This document shows positions 8,464 to 17,662 of a stretch of DNA of 64,000 nt, one piece after another. Below the pieces are notes generated by a model. The model was not told where the DNA came from. It did no database searches and worked only from the letters and a program-made list of their open reading frames with translations. Origin of the DNA: Hyalangium ruber. GTDB lineage: Bacteria > Myxococcota > Myxococcia > Myxococcales > Myxococcaceae. Made by a program: the position numbers and the translations under genes. Positions within the stretch are counted from its first letter, which is position 1. Every line of letters begins with the position of its first letter. The stretch covers positions 1,178,001-1,242,000 of the forward strand of contig NZ_JAXIVS010000001.1 of NCBI RefSeq assembly GCF_034259325.1, read 5' to 3'.

Positions 8464-10196
8464 TGGAAACCGCACTGCAACCCGCGAACGACATCCAGCG
8501 TTTCCTCAGCGAGCACGCGGACAAGGAATTGCTGCGACTGGTGGTGGTGGGCTCGGTGGACGACGGCAAGTCCACGCTGCTGGGCCGGCTGCTCTACGAG
8601 TGCGACAGCCTGTTCGAGGATCAGATCTCCGCGGTCCGGCGCGCCACCGCCAAACGCGCGGCGGCGGCCCGCGAGGGCGTACCCACGGAGGCGCTGGCCC
8701 AGGGGCTCAAGGCCGCGGCGGGCGCCGAGGTGGAGGAGATCGACTTCTCGCTCTTCACCGACGGCCTGAAGGCCGAGCGTGAGCAGGGCATCACCATCGA
8801 CGTGGCGTACCGCTACTTCTCCACGCCGCGCCGCAAGGTCATTGCCGCCGACACGCCGGGACACATCCAGTACACGCGCAACATGGCCACCGGCGCCTCC
8901 ACGGCGGACGCGGCGGTCATCCTCGTGGACGCGCGCCTGGGCGTGCTGCCGCAGACGCGGCGCCACGCGTACATCGCCTCGCTGCTGGGCATCCCCTACC
9001 TGGCGGTGGCGGTGAACAAGATGGACATCGTGGACTTCGATCGCGAGGTCTTCGAGCGCATCGGCGCCGAGTTCACCACGTTCACGAAGGAGCTCGGCTT
9101 CACCCAGGTCCGGCTCTTCCCCGTGAGCGCCCGCGCGGGCGACAACATCACCCGCCCGAGCACGCGCACGCCCTGGAACGAGAACGGCACGCTCCTGTCG
9201 TGGCTGGAGTCCCTGCCCCACCAGCGCCGGCTGGACGAGGCGCCCTTCCGCTTCCCCGTGCAGTACGTGCTCCGCCCGCACCTGGACTACCGGGGGTTCG
9301 CGGGACAGATCGCCTCGGGCACCGTGAAGCTGGGAGACGAGGTGGTGGTGCTGCCCTCCCTGCGCCGGAGCCGGGTGGCGGCCATCGACACCTTCTCGGG
9401 CTCGCACGCGGAGGAGAGCGCGCCCTCCTCCATCACCCTGCTGCTGGCCGACGAGGTCGACATCAGCCGGGGTGACGTGATTGCCCACCCCGAGCACCTG
9501 CCGCAGGTGCTGCACCGGCTGGAGGCGATGCTGGTGTGGTTCGGCGAGCAGCCCCTGGACCACACGCGCCGCTACCTGGTGAAGCACTCCACGCGCACGG
9601 TGCCGGCCCACGTCGAGCAGATCCTCTGGCGCAAGGACCTGGAGAACCTGACCGAGGTTTCCGCGGAGGCCCTGGGCCTCAATGACATCGGCAAGGTGCG
9701 CCTGGTGTGCAAGCGGCCCCTGGTCTGCGACCCGTACCAGGCCAACCGGAACACCGGCGCCTTCATCGTCATCGACGCGCTCACCAACGACACGGTGGCG
9801 GCGGGGATGATCCTCGGGCCGGCGGGCTCGGAGGCGGAGCAGGCCTCGGCGGGCTCCCTCGTCACGACGAAGGAGCGGCGCGAGCGGCTCGGCCAGACCG
9901 GCGGCGTCATCGTCCTGCCGGACGCTCCGAATGCCGAGCAGCAGGCGTTCGCCCTGGAGCGCCGCCTGTTCGACCTGGGCCGGCACGTGTCGGTCGTCCG
10001 GGGTGACACCGACGTGGCGCTGGCGCTGGCGGAGGCGGGACTGCTGGCCATCGTCCACGCGCCCTCGCTCCAGGCCCGGCGGGCCCTTCACGCGCAGCTT
10101 CGCGACGGAGACCTCAGCTGGGTCGAGCTCGACGCCTCCGCGAACCTGGAGGGCTGGCTCGGTCAGATCGCGGCGGCGCAGGAGAAGACGTCATGA
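8463..10196 (+). CDS. cysN: Sulfate adenylyltransferase subunit 1 with decayed APS-kinase (CysC) domain
   Basis: A 577-residue GTPase subunit that drives APS synthesis with CysD. It has GSVDDGKS (residues 30-37), the switch sequence EREQGITIDVAYRYF, DTPGH and NKMD, then EF-Tu-like beta-barrels. From about residue 477 a ~100-residue tail aligns by eye with APS kinase: LERRLFDLGRHVSVVRGDTD matches the helix and strand after a CysC P-loop. The P-loop itself is gone (VLPDAPNAEQQ where GLSGSGKST is expected), and the catalytic middle is deleted. The tail is probably enzymatically dead. ATG at 8463 overlaps the cysD stop. Confidence 0.93.
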   Translation: METALQPANDIQRFLSEHADKELLRLVVVGSVDDGKSTLLGRLLYECDSLFEDQISAVRRATAKRAAAAREGVPTEALAQGLKAAAGAEVEEIDFSLFTDGLKAEREQGITIDVAYRYFSTPRRKVIAADTPGHIQYTRNMATGASTADAAVILVDARLGVLPQTRRHAYIASLLGIPYLAVAVNKMDIVDFDREVFERIGAEFTTFTKELGFTQVRLFPVSARAGDNITRPSTRTPWNENGTLLSWLESLPHQRRLDEAPFRFPVQYVLRPHLDYRGFAGQIASGTVKLGDEVVVLPSLRRSRVAAIDTFSGSHAEESAPSSITLLLADEVDISRGDVIAHPEHLPQVLHRLEAMLVWFGEQPLDHTRRYLVKHSTRTVPAHVEQILWRKDLENLTEVSAEALGLNDIGKVRLVCKRPLVCDPYQANRNTGAFIVIDALTNDTVAAGMILGPAGSEAEQASAGSLVTTKERRERLGQTGGVIVLPDAPNAEQQAFALERRLFDLGRHVSVVRGDTDVALALAEAGLLAIVHAPSLQARRALHAQLRDGDLSWVELDASANLEGWLGQIAAAQEKTS

Positions 10197-12031
10197 CGTC
10201 CCTGCCTGCCTCGAACACGGCGCCGTCGCCACAGACCTCGCCCTTCGTGAAGGCCCTGCTGGGCGAGGAGCGCAGCGCCCTGCTGTCCCGCCTGGTGGAG
10301 GGCCTCGACTCGACCACCTTGCACTGGCTGAGCGGCTACCTCGCGGGCGTCGCCGCCCAGGCGCCGCTCCAGGCCTCCGCGCCCACTCCGGTGCCTCAGG
10401 CGGTGCCGGATGCGCGGCTCACCATCGTCTACGGCACCCAGACGGGGAACAGCCGGCTGCTGGCCGAGCGTCTCAAGCGCCATGCGGAGTCCTCGGGGCT
10501 CACGGTGCGCACCCTGCGCGCCGGGGAGTACCCGGTGAAGGAGCTGCGCGAGGAGCGCCTGCTCTACGTGGTCATCAGCACCCAGGGCGACGGGGATCCG
10601 CCGGATGACGCGCGCGGCTTCTGCGAGTTCATCCTGGGCAAGCGCGCTCCCAAGCTCGAGCAGCTGCGCTTCGCGGTGCTGGGGCTGGGTGACTCGAGCT
10701 ATCCCAAGTACTGCGAGGTCTCCCGCGTGCTCGATGCGCGCCTCGCGGAGCTCGGCGCCACGCGGCTGCTCGACCGGGCGGACTGCGACGTGGACTTCGA
10801 GCCGGTGGCGAAGGGCTGGATCGACCAGGCGGTGAACCACGCGACCGAGACGCTCAAGGCCCGCGCCACGACCAACGTGGTGACGCTGCCTCGGAGCGCC
10901 CCTCCCGCTCCGACCTTCAGCCGCGAGGCGCCCTACGCGGCCGAGCTGCTCGCCAACCAGCGCATCACCGGACGTGGGGCGCTCAAGGACGTGCGCCACA
11001 TCGAGGTGTCCCTGGGGGACTCCGGCCTGAGCTACGAGCCGGGAGACTCCCTGGGCGTGTGGCCCCACAACCCGCCTGAGCTGGTCGCCGAGTTCCTGGC
11101 CGAGCTGAAGCTCCAGGGCGAGGCCGAGGTCTCCCGAGATGGGCGCACCCTGCCGCTGCGCCTGTGGCTCTCGGAGGAGCTGGAGCTGACCAAGCTCAGC
11201 CGCCCGTTCCTGGAGCGCCACGCGGCGCTGGCTCGCAGCACGGAACTCCAGCGCCTGCTCACGCCAGAGGGCTCCGAGGCGTTCCGTGCGCTGCTCAAGA
11301 GCCACCAGGTCATCGATCTGCTGCGCCAGTGGTCGGCGCCGTGGAGCGCGGAGGAACTGGTGCGCGCGCTGCGCCGCCTCACGCCGCGCATGTACTCGCT
11401 GGCCTCCAGCCAGAAGCGCGTGGGCGCCGAGGCACACCTGACCGTGGCGGTGGTGGACTACCAGGCCTTCGGTACCCGCCACCTGGGCGCTGCCTCGAGC
11501 TACTTGTCCACCCGGAACGGGGACACGGACAAGGTGCGCGTCTTCGTCGAGCACAACGAGCGCTTCCGCCTGCCCCGGGAGTCCGAGCGCGACATCCTCA
11601 TGATCGGCCCTGGTACGGGCGTGGCGCCCTTCCGGGCCTTCGTGCAGGAGCGCGCGGAGTCAGGGGCGAAGGGCCGCAACTGGCTCTTCTTCGGCGAGCA
11701 GCACTTCCGCACGCAGTTCCTCTACCAGACGGAGTGGCAGGAGGCCCTCAAGCAGGGAAGCCTGAACCGGCTCTCGCTCGCCTTCTCGCGGGACCAGGAG
11801 AAGAAGATCTACGTGCAGGACCGCCTGCGCGAGGCGGGGCGTGACGTGTACGCGTGGCTGGAGGGCGGCGCCTCCCTCTACGTGTGCGGCGAGGCCCAGA
11901 AGATGGCGCCGGACGTCCACGCGGCGCTCATCGACATCATCTCCACCCACGGGGGCCGGAGCCGCGAGGACGCGGCGGCCTGGCTCGACACGCTGCGCGA
12001 GCAGCAGCGCTACCAGCGCGACATCTACTGA
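10193..12031 (+). CDS. cysJ: Sulfite reductase (NADPH) flavoprotein alpha subunit
   Basis: A 612-residue electron-transfer subunit that passes electrons from NADPH through FAD and FMN to CysI. Order: an N-terminal helical region, a flavodoxin domain ([18 protein letters not shown] near residue 81; [27 protein letters not shown]), an FAD-binding domain ([16 protein letters not shown]), then the NADPH domain ([40 protein letters not shown]) and C-terminal RYQRDIY. All cofactor motifs are intact. It overlaps cysN by 4 bp and precedes cysI by 14 bp. Confidence 0.97.
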   Translation: MTSLPASNTAPSPQTSPFVKALLGEERSALLSRLVEGLDSTTLHWLSGYLAGVAAQAPLQASAPTPVPQAVPDARLTIVYGTQTGNSRLLAERLKRHAESSGLTVRTLRAGEYPVKELREERLLYVVISTQGDGDPPDDARGFCEFILGKRAPKLEQLRFAVLGLGDSSYPKYCEVSRVLDARLAELGATRLLDRADCDVDFEPVAKGWIDQAVNHATETLKARATTNVVTLPRSAPPAPTFSREAPYAAELLANQRITGRGALKDVRHIEVSLGDSGLSYEPGDSLGVWPHNPPELVAEFLAELKLQGEAEVSRDGRTLPLRLWLSEELELTKLSRPFLERHAALARSTELQRLLTPEGSEAFRALLKSHQVIDLLRQWSAPWSAEELVRALRRLTPRMYSLASSQKRVGAEAHLTVAVVDYQAFGTRHLGAASSYLSTRNGDTDKVRVFVEHNERFRLPRESERDILMIGPGTGVAPFRAFVQERAESGAKGRNWLFFGEQHFRTQFLYQTEWQEALKQGSLNRLSLAFSRDQEKKIYVQDRLREAGRDVYAWLEGGASLYVCGEAQKMAPDVHAALIDIISTHGGRSREDAAAWLDTLREQQRYQRDIY

Positions 12032-12045
12032 GACGAGCACGCACC

Positions 12046-13734
12046 ATGAGCACGCCCAAGTCCCCCACTCTCACCGAGGTGGAGCGCATCAAGGCGAAGA
12101 GCCACCTGCTGCGCGGCACGCTGACCGAGAGCCTCGTGGACCCGGTGACCGGGAGCATCGCCCCTGACGACACGAGCCTCATCAAGTTCCACGGCAGCTA
12201 CCAGCAGGACGATCGGGATCTGCGCGAGGAGCGCCGGCAGCAGAAGCTCGAGCCGGACTACAGCTTCATGATCCGCACGCGCCTGCCGGGAGGCGTGGCC
12301 ACTCCCACCCAGTGGCTCGCGCTGGACGCGCTGGCGAGCAAGTACGCCAACGGCACGCTGCGGCTCACCACGCGCCAGGCCTTCCAGCTCCATGGGGTCA
12401 TCAAGAACCACCTCAAGAGCACCATGGCCGGCATCAACACGGCGCTGCTCGACACGCTGGCGGCGTGCGGTGACGTGAACCGCAACGTGATGTGCAACCC
12501 CAACCCAGTGGAGACGCGGGTCCACGAGGAGGTGTACCGCTGGTCGGCGCGCCTGTCCGAGCACCTGCTGCCCAAGACGCGCGCCTACTACGAGGTGTGG
12601 TTGGACGGGGAGAAGGTGTCCGGCGGCGAGGAGGAGCCCATCTACGGGCCCACCTACCTGCCTCGGAAGTTCAAGGCCGCCATCGTGGTGCCGCCGATCA
12701 ATGACGTGGACGTCTTCTCGCAGGACCTGGGCTTCATCGCCATCCTCGAGCAGGGCCAGCTGACGGGCTTCAATGTCACGGTGGGCGGAGGCATGGGCGC
12801 CACGCACGGAGACGCCGCCACCTTCCCGCGCCTGGCGGACGTCATCGGCTTCATTGCTCCCGAGCAGCTCCTGGCCGTCGCGGAGAACGTGGTGAAGGTC
12901 CAGCGCGACTACGGGGACCGCACCAGCCGCAAGCACGCGCGCCTGAAGTACACCATCGAGGACCGAGGCATCGCCTGGTTCGTCTCAGAGCTGGAGAAGC
13001 GGCTGGGCTTCTCACTGCAGCCGGCGCGGCCCTTCCAGTTCGAGCACAACGGGGACCTGTTCGGCTGGCGCCAGGGCCATGACGGCAAGTGGCACCTGAC
13101 GCTGCGCATCGAGAGCGGCCGCGTGGCGGACCGGCCAGGCGCGACGATGCTGACGGGGCTGAGGGAGATCGCTCGCATCCACCAGGGCGACTTCCGGCTC
13201 ACGCCCAACCAGAACCTCATCATCGCCGGGGTGACTCCCGAAGCGCGGCCGGCGATCGAGGCCCTCGTGGAGGCTCACGGCCTCGCGGGCTTCCGCACCG
13301 CCAGCCCCTTGCGCCTCAACGCGCTGGCCTGCGTGGCGCTGCCCACGTGCGGCCTGGCCATGGCCGATGCCGAGCGCTACCTGCCCCGCGTGGTGGGGCT
13401 GCTGGAGGAGCGCCTGAAGGCGCACAGGCTCCAGGACGAGAAGATCTTCCTGCGCATCACCGGCTGCCCGAACGGCTGCGCCCGGCCGTACGTGGCGGAG
13501 ATCGCCCTCGTGGGCAAGGCGCCTGGCCGCTACAACCTCCACCTGGGCGGAGACGTGCGCGGCCAGCGCCTCAACCGCCTCTACCGCGAGAACATCGACG
13601 AGGCCGGCATCCTGGAGGCGCTCGAGCCGCTGTTCGCCTCCTACGCCCGCGAGCGTCGCCCCGGCGAGGGCTTCGGTGACTTCACCGTGCGCGCCGGCCA
13701 CGTCCCTTCCCCCGCTGCCTCCGCTTCGAGGTAA
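12046..13734 (+). CDS. cysI: Sulfite reductase hemoprotein beta subunit
   Basis: A 562-residue siroheme/[4Fe-4S] enzyme for the six-electron reduction of sulfite to sulfide. The coupled cofactor is bound by Cys429 and Cys435 (C-x5-C in [16 protein letters not shown]) and Cys474 and Cys478 ([11 protein letters not shown]). The substrate-side arginine/lysine motifs ([26 protein letters not shown]) are present. ATG at 12046 is the natural start, 14 bp after cysJ. The upstream siroheme genes supply its cofactor. Confidence 0.97.
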   Translation: MSTPKSPTLTEVERIKAKSHLLRGTLTESLVDPVTGSIAPDDTSLIKFHGSYQQDDRDLREERRQQKLEPDYSFMIRTRLPGGVATPTQWLALDALASKYANGTLRLTTRQAFQLHGVIKNHLKSTMAGINTALLDTLAACGDVNRNVMCNPNPVETRVHEEVYRWSARLSEHLLPKTRAYYEVWLDGEKVSGGEEEPIYGPTYLPRKFKAAIVVPPINDVDVFSQDLGFIAILEQGQLTGFNVTVGGGMGATHGDAATFPRLADVIGFIAPEQLLAVAENVVKVQRDYGDRTSRKHARLKYTIEDRGIAWFVSELEKRLGFSLQPARPFQFEHNGDLFGWRQGHDGKWHLTLRIESGRVADRPGATMLTGLREIARIHQGDFRLTPNQNLIIAGVTPEARPAIEALVEAHGLAGFRTASPLRLNALACVALPTCGLAMADAERYLPRVVGLLEERLKAHRLQDEKIFLRITGCPNGCARPYVAEIALVGKAPGRYNLHLGGDVRGQRLNRLYRENIDEAGILEALEPLFASYARERRPGEGFGDFTVRAGHVPSPAASASR

Positions 13735-13737
13735 CCC

Positions 13738-14772
13738 ATGTCCCCCCTGCGCTTCACGCTCCTGCTGCTGACAGCAACCCTGCTCCCCCTCCTGGGAGGC
13801 TGCTCGAAGCCGGATGGCGCGTCGACCGAGAGCGTCACCCTGCTCAACGTCTCCTATGACCCGACCCGGGAGCTCTACGAGGAGTTCAACGCCGCCTTCG
13901 TGAAGCACTGGGAGGCGACGAAGGGCACGAAGCTCACCCTCAAGCAGTCCCACGGCGGCTCCGGCAAGCAGGCGCGCGCCGTCATCGACGGACTGGAGGC
14001 GGACATCGTCACGCTGGCGCTGGCCTACGACGTGGACATGCTCCACGACAAGGCAGGCCTCATCCCCAAGGACTGGCAGGCGCGGCTGCCCAACAACAGC
14101 TCGCCCTACACCTCCACCATCGTCTTCGTGGTGCGCAAGGGCAACCCCAAGGGCATCCGCGACTGGGAGGACCTCATCAAGCCCGGCATCTCGGTCATCA
14201 CCCCCAACCCGAAGACCTCGGGCGGCGCACGCTGGAACTACCTGGCGGCCTGGGGCTACGCGCTGCACAAGGCGGGCGGTGACGAGAGCAAGGCCCGCGA
14301 GTTCGTCACGAGCCTGTTCCGCAACGTGCCCGTGCTGGACTCGGGCGCCCGGGGCTCCACCACCACCTTCGCCGAGCGCGGCCTGGGCGATGTGCTCATC
14401 GCCTGGGAGAACGAGGCGTTCCTGCTGACGGAGGAGGTCGGAAAGGACCGCTTCGAGATCATCGTCCCGTCCGAGAGCATCCTCGCCGAGCCGCCCGTCA
14501 CCGTGGTGGACAAGAACGTGGACAAGCGGGGTAGCCGCGCCGTGGCCGAGGCCTATCTCCAGTACCTCTACAGCGAGGCGGGCCAGGAGATCGCCGCCAA
14601 GCACCACTACCGCCCGCGCTCTCCGGCCGTGGCCGCGAAGTACGCGAGCCGCTTCCCCTCCGTGCGCCTGTTCACCATCGATGAGGTGTTCGGCGGCTGG
14701 CGCCTGGCGCAGCGCACGCACTTCGATGACAGCGGCGTGTTCGATCTCATCTACACGCCCAGCGCGAAGTGA
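13738..14772 (+). CDS. sbp: Sulfate-binding lipoprotein of ABC transporter (Sbp/CysP family)
   Basis: A 344-residue solute-binding protein. The signal peptide ends in a lipobox (LLGGC, Cys22), so it is probably lipid-anchored. Conserved Sbp features include [44 protein letters not shown], and [21 protein letters not shown], which carry the sulfate-binding backbone loops. It begins 3 bp after cysI and precedes the two permeases. Sulfate versus thiosulfate specificity is not decided by sequence alone. Confidence 0.95.
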   Translation: MSPLRFTLLLLTATLLPLLGGCSKPDGASTESVTLLNVSYDPTRELYEEFNAAFVKHWEATKGTKLTLKQSHGGSGKQARAVIDGLEADIVTLALAYDVDMLHDKAGLIPKDWQARLPNNSSPYTSTIVFVVRKGNPKGIRDWEDLIKPGISVITPNPKTSGGARWNYLAAWGYALHKAGGDESKAREFVTSLFRNVPVLDSGARGSTTTFAERGLGDVLIAWENEAFLLTEEVGKDRFEIIVPSESILAEPPVTVVDKNVDKRGSRAVAEAYLQYLYSEAGQEIAAKHHYRPRSPAVAAKYASRFPSVRLFTIDEVFGGWRLAQRTHFDDSGVFDLIYTPSAK

Positions 14773-14786
14773 GCCGGAGTCCCACC

Positions 14787-15626
14787 ATGGCCAGGCGCGC
14801 ACAACGCCGCATCCTCCCGGGCTACGGGCTGTCGCTGGGGATGACCTGGCTCTACCTGGGCCTGCTCGTCCTCATCCCGCTCTGTGGGCTGTTCCTCAAG
14901 ACGTTCACCCTGACGTGGGAGCAGTTCTGGGCCACGGTGGCGGCGCCTCGCGCGCTCGCCGCGTACCGGCTCACCTTCGGCGCCTCCTTCGTGGCGGCGT
15001 CGGTCAATGCCGTCTTCGGCCTCCTGGTGGCCTGGGTGCTGGTGCGCTACCGCTTCCCGGGCAAGGGCCTGGTGGACGCCCTGGTGGACCTGCCCTTCGC
15101 CCTGCCCACCGCCGTGGCGGGGCTCACGCTGACGAGCCTGTACTCCAGCAATGGCTGGTATGGGCGCTATCTGGAGGCGGCTGGAATCAAGGTGGCCTTC
15201 AGCTCCCTGGGCGTGGCCGTCGCGCTCACCTTTATCGGACTGCCCTTCGTGGTGCGCACCGTGCAACCGGTGCTGGAGGACATCGACGCGGACGTGGAGG
15301 AGGCCGCCGCCACCCTGGGTGCCACCCCGTGGCAGACGTTCACCCGCGTCATCTTCCCCAGCATCCTGCCCGCGCTGCTGAGCGGGTTCGCCCTGGCGCT
15401 CGCGCGGGCCATCGGGGAGTACGGCTCGGTCGTCTTCATCTCCGGCAACATGCCCATGCGCACGGAGATCGCCCCGCTGCTCATCATCACCCGGCTGGAG
15501 CAGTACGACTACGCGGGCGCCACCGCCATCGCGATCGTCATGCTCGTCGCCTCGTTCGTGATGCTGCTCGCCATCAACCTGCTCCAGCGCTGGAGCTATC
15601 GCCGGCTGGAAACCCGGCCGGGATAG
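14787..15626 (+). CDS. cysT: Sulfate ABC transporter permease CysT
   Basis: A 279-residue inner-membrane permease with six or so hydrophobic segments. The cytoplasmic EAA loop that contacts CysA is visible (DVEEAAATLGATPWQTFTRVIFPSILPALLSGFALALARAIGEYGSVVFISGN). The ATG at 14787 is preferred, 14 bp after the sbp stop; a GTG at 14769 overlapping that stop is a possible alternative. It forms a heterodimer with CysW. Confidence 0.95.
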   Translation: MARRAQRRILPGYGLSLGMTWLYLGLLVLIPLCGLFLKTFTLTWEQFWATVAAPRALAAYRLTFGASFVAASVNAVFGLLVAWVLVRYRFPGKGLVDALVDLPFALPTAVAGLTLTSLYSSNGWYGRYLEAAGIKVAFSSLGVAVALTFIGLPFVVRTVQPVLEDIDADVEEAAATLGATPWQTFTRVIFPSILPALLSGFALALARAIGEYGSVVFISGNMPMRTEIAPLLIITRLEQYDYAGATAIAIVMLVASFVMLLAINLLQRWSYRRLETRPG

Positions 15627-15635
15627 CACGCCGCC

Positions 15636-16484
15636 ATGCACGTCTCCTCGCTCCAGCTCCGCCGACGCAAGCACGCCCACGCCAGCACCCCGCTGGTGCG
15701 CTGGCTGCTCATCGGCACCGCCCTGCTCTTCCTGGGCCTGTTCCTCGTCGTGCCGCTGGTGGCCGTCTTCAACCACGCCTTCGCCAAGGGCGTGGGGCCC
15801 TACCTCGACGCGCTCCTGGAGCCCGAGGCCTGGGCCGCCATCCGCCTGACGCTGCTCGCCGCCGCCATCGCCGTACCTCTCAACCTCGTCTTCGGCCTCG
15901 CGGCGGCCTGGCTCATCGCCCGCTTCCGCTTCCCGGGGCGGAGCCTGCTGCTCACCCTCATCGACCTGCCCTTCAGCGTCTCGCCCGTTATCGCGGGGCT
16001 CATCTTCGTGCTGCTCTTCGGACGCCAGGGCTGGCTGGGCCCGTGGCTGGCCGAGCGGGACTTGCAGATCATCTTCGCGGTGCCGGGGATCGTCCTGGCC
16101 ACGCTCTTCGTCACGTTCCCTTTCGTGGCCCGTGAGGTGCTGCCGGTGATGCAGGCCCAAGGCAGCGACGAGGAGCAGGCGGCTCTCACGCTGGGCGCCA
16201 GCGGCCTGCGCACCTTCCTGCAGATCACCCTGCCCAAGGTGAAGTGGGGCGTGCTCTACGGCGTCATCCTCTGCAACGCGCGGGCGATGGGCGAGTTCGG
16301 CGCCGTGTCGGTGGTCTCCGGGCACGTGCGCGGCGTCACCACGACGCTGCCGCTGCACGCGGAGATCCTCTACAACGAATACGACTACGTCGGAGCCTTC
16401 GCCGTCGCCTCACTGCTGACGGTGCTGGCCCTCATCACCCTGGCCATCAAGAAGTACGTCGAGTGGAGGGCGCAGGAATCATGA
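15636..16484 (+). CDS. cysW: Sulfate ABC transporter permease CysW
   Basis: A 282-residue inner-membrane permease, partner of CysT. It has an Arg-rich N-terminal cytoplasmic tail, about six membrane segments, and an EAA-type loop (DEEQAALTLGASGLRTFLQITLPKVKWGVLYGVILCNARAMGEFGAVSVVSGH). The last motif is typical of CysW. It starts 9 bp after cysT and overlaps the cysA start by 4 bp. Confidence 0.95.
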   Translation: MHVSSLQLRRRKHAHASTPLVRWLLIGTALLFLGLFLVVPLVAVFNHAFAKGVGPYLDALLEPEAWAAIRLTLLAAAIAVPLNLVFGLAAAWLIARFRFPGRSLLLTLIDLPFSVSPVIAGLIFVLLFGRQGWLGPWLAERDLQIIFAVPGIVLATLFVTFPFVAREVLPVMQAQGSDEEQAALTLGASGLRTFLQITLPKVKWGVLYGVILCNARAMGEFGAVSVVSGHVRGVTTTLPLHAEILYNEYDYVGAFAVASLLTVLALITLAIKKYVEWRAQES

Positions 16485-17548
16485 GCGTCATCGTCGAGAA
16501 GCTGACCAAGCGTTTCACCGCCGGAGGCTCGCCCGCGGTGGCGGACGTTTCCTTCGAGGCCCCCACAGGCGCCATCACCACCCTGCTGGGCCCCTCGGGC
16601 GCCGGCAAGTCCACCATCCTGAGGCTCATCGCCGGGCTGGAGACATCCGACACGGGGCGGGTACTCATCGATGGCACCGACTGCACGGAGCTGCCGGTGC
16701 AGCAGCGTGGCATCGGCGTGGTGTTCCAGAGCTACGCCCTCTTCCGGCACATGACGGTGCGGGAGAACATCGCCTTCGGCCTGAGCGTGCGCCGGCAGTC
16801 TAAGGCCGAGGTGGAGGCGCGCGTCGACGAGATGCTGCGCCTGGTGCAGCTCGAGGAGCTGGGGCAGCGCACCCCGGCGCAACTCTCGGGCGGGCAGCGG
16901 CAGCGCGTGGCGTTCGCCCGGGCGCTGGCCATCCGTCCCCGGCTGCTCCTGCTGGACGAGCCCTTCGGCGCGCTGGACACGCGGGTGCGCGTGGAGCTGC
17001 GCGAGTGGCTGCACGAGCTCCACACCCTCACGGGGGTGACCACGCTGCTGGTGACGCACGATCAGGAGGAGGCGCTGGAGATCTCCCAGCACGTCGTCAT
17101 CATGTCCGAAGGGCGCGTCGCCCAGGCGGGCGCACCCGCGGACATCTATGACCGGCCGGCCACGCCGTTCGTCGCCTCGTTCGTGGGCGGCAACAGCATG
17201 CTCAAGGGCCAGGTCCGCGAGGGCCGGGCCGAGATGGGCGCGCTCATCGTCGCGGCGCCGCAGAGCGCGCGGGAGGGCCAGGCCGTCCAGGCGTTCGTCC
17301 GGCCGCACGACATCAAGCTGGCGAAGAAGCCCGCGGGCAACGGCCTCAACGGCAACGCGGCGGTGCGGGTGGAGCGGCTCAAGTCCGTGGGCGGCTACGT
17401 GAAGGTGCTGCTCAAGCTGCCCAACGGGGACACCGTCGCCGTCGAGGTGCCTCGCGGCGAGTTCGAGGAGCTCGGCGTGGTGGAGGGCGACTCGGTCCAC
17501 GCCGACGTGCGCTCGGCCCGCGTCTTCGTGGGGGACTTCTCCATCTAG
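16481..17548 (+). CDS. cysA: Sulfate ABC transporter ATP-binding protein
   Basis: A 355-residue ATPase. It has Walker A GPSGAGKST near residue 36, a Q-loop in VVFQSYALFRHMTVREN, the signature LSGGQRQRVAFARALA, Walker B LLLLDEPFGALD, and the H-loop LVTHDQEEALE. A C-terminal TOBE-like regulatory domain (residues ~245-355) includes FVRPHDIKL. It shares a 4-bp overlap with cysW and closes the operon; the next gene begins 114 bp later. Confidence 0.96.
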   Translation: MSVIVEKLTKRFTAGGSPAVADVSFEAPTGAITTLLGPSGAGKSTILRLIAGLETSDTGRVLIDGTDCTELPVQQRGIGVVFQSYALFRHMTVRENIAFGLSVRRQSKAEVEARVDEMLRLVQLEELGQRTPAQLSGGQRQRVAFARALAIRPRLLLLDEPFGALDTRVRVELREWLHELHTLTGVTTLLVTHDQEEALEISQHVVIMSEGRVAQAGAPADIYDRPATPFVASFVGGNSMLKGQVREGRAEMGALIVAAPQSAREGQAVQAFVRPHDIKLAKKPAGNGLNGNAAVRVERLKSVGGYVKVLLKLPNGDTVAVEVPRGEFEELGVVEGDSVHADVRSARVFVGDFSI

Positions 17549-17662
17549 GCGCCCCTAGCCCTCCGCGTCATCGTCCGTCTGCGAACAGCCCAGGCAGGGC
17601 GGCCAACACTCTCCCGAAAAGGAGGTTGGAGGGCCCCTCGCGCCACGCTAGAGACGCAGGCA

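Noticed and set aside
9891-10196. A working bifunctional CysNC
   Set aside because: The P-loop and catalytic middle of the kinase domain are missing.
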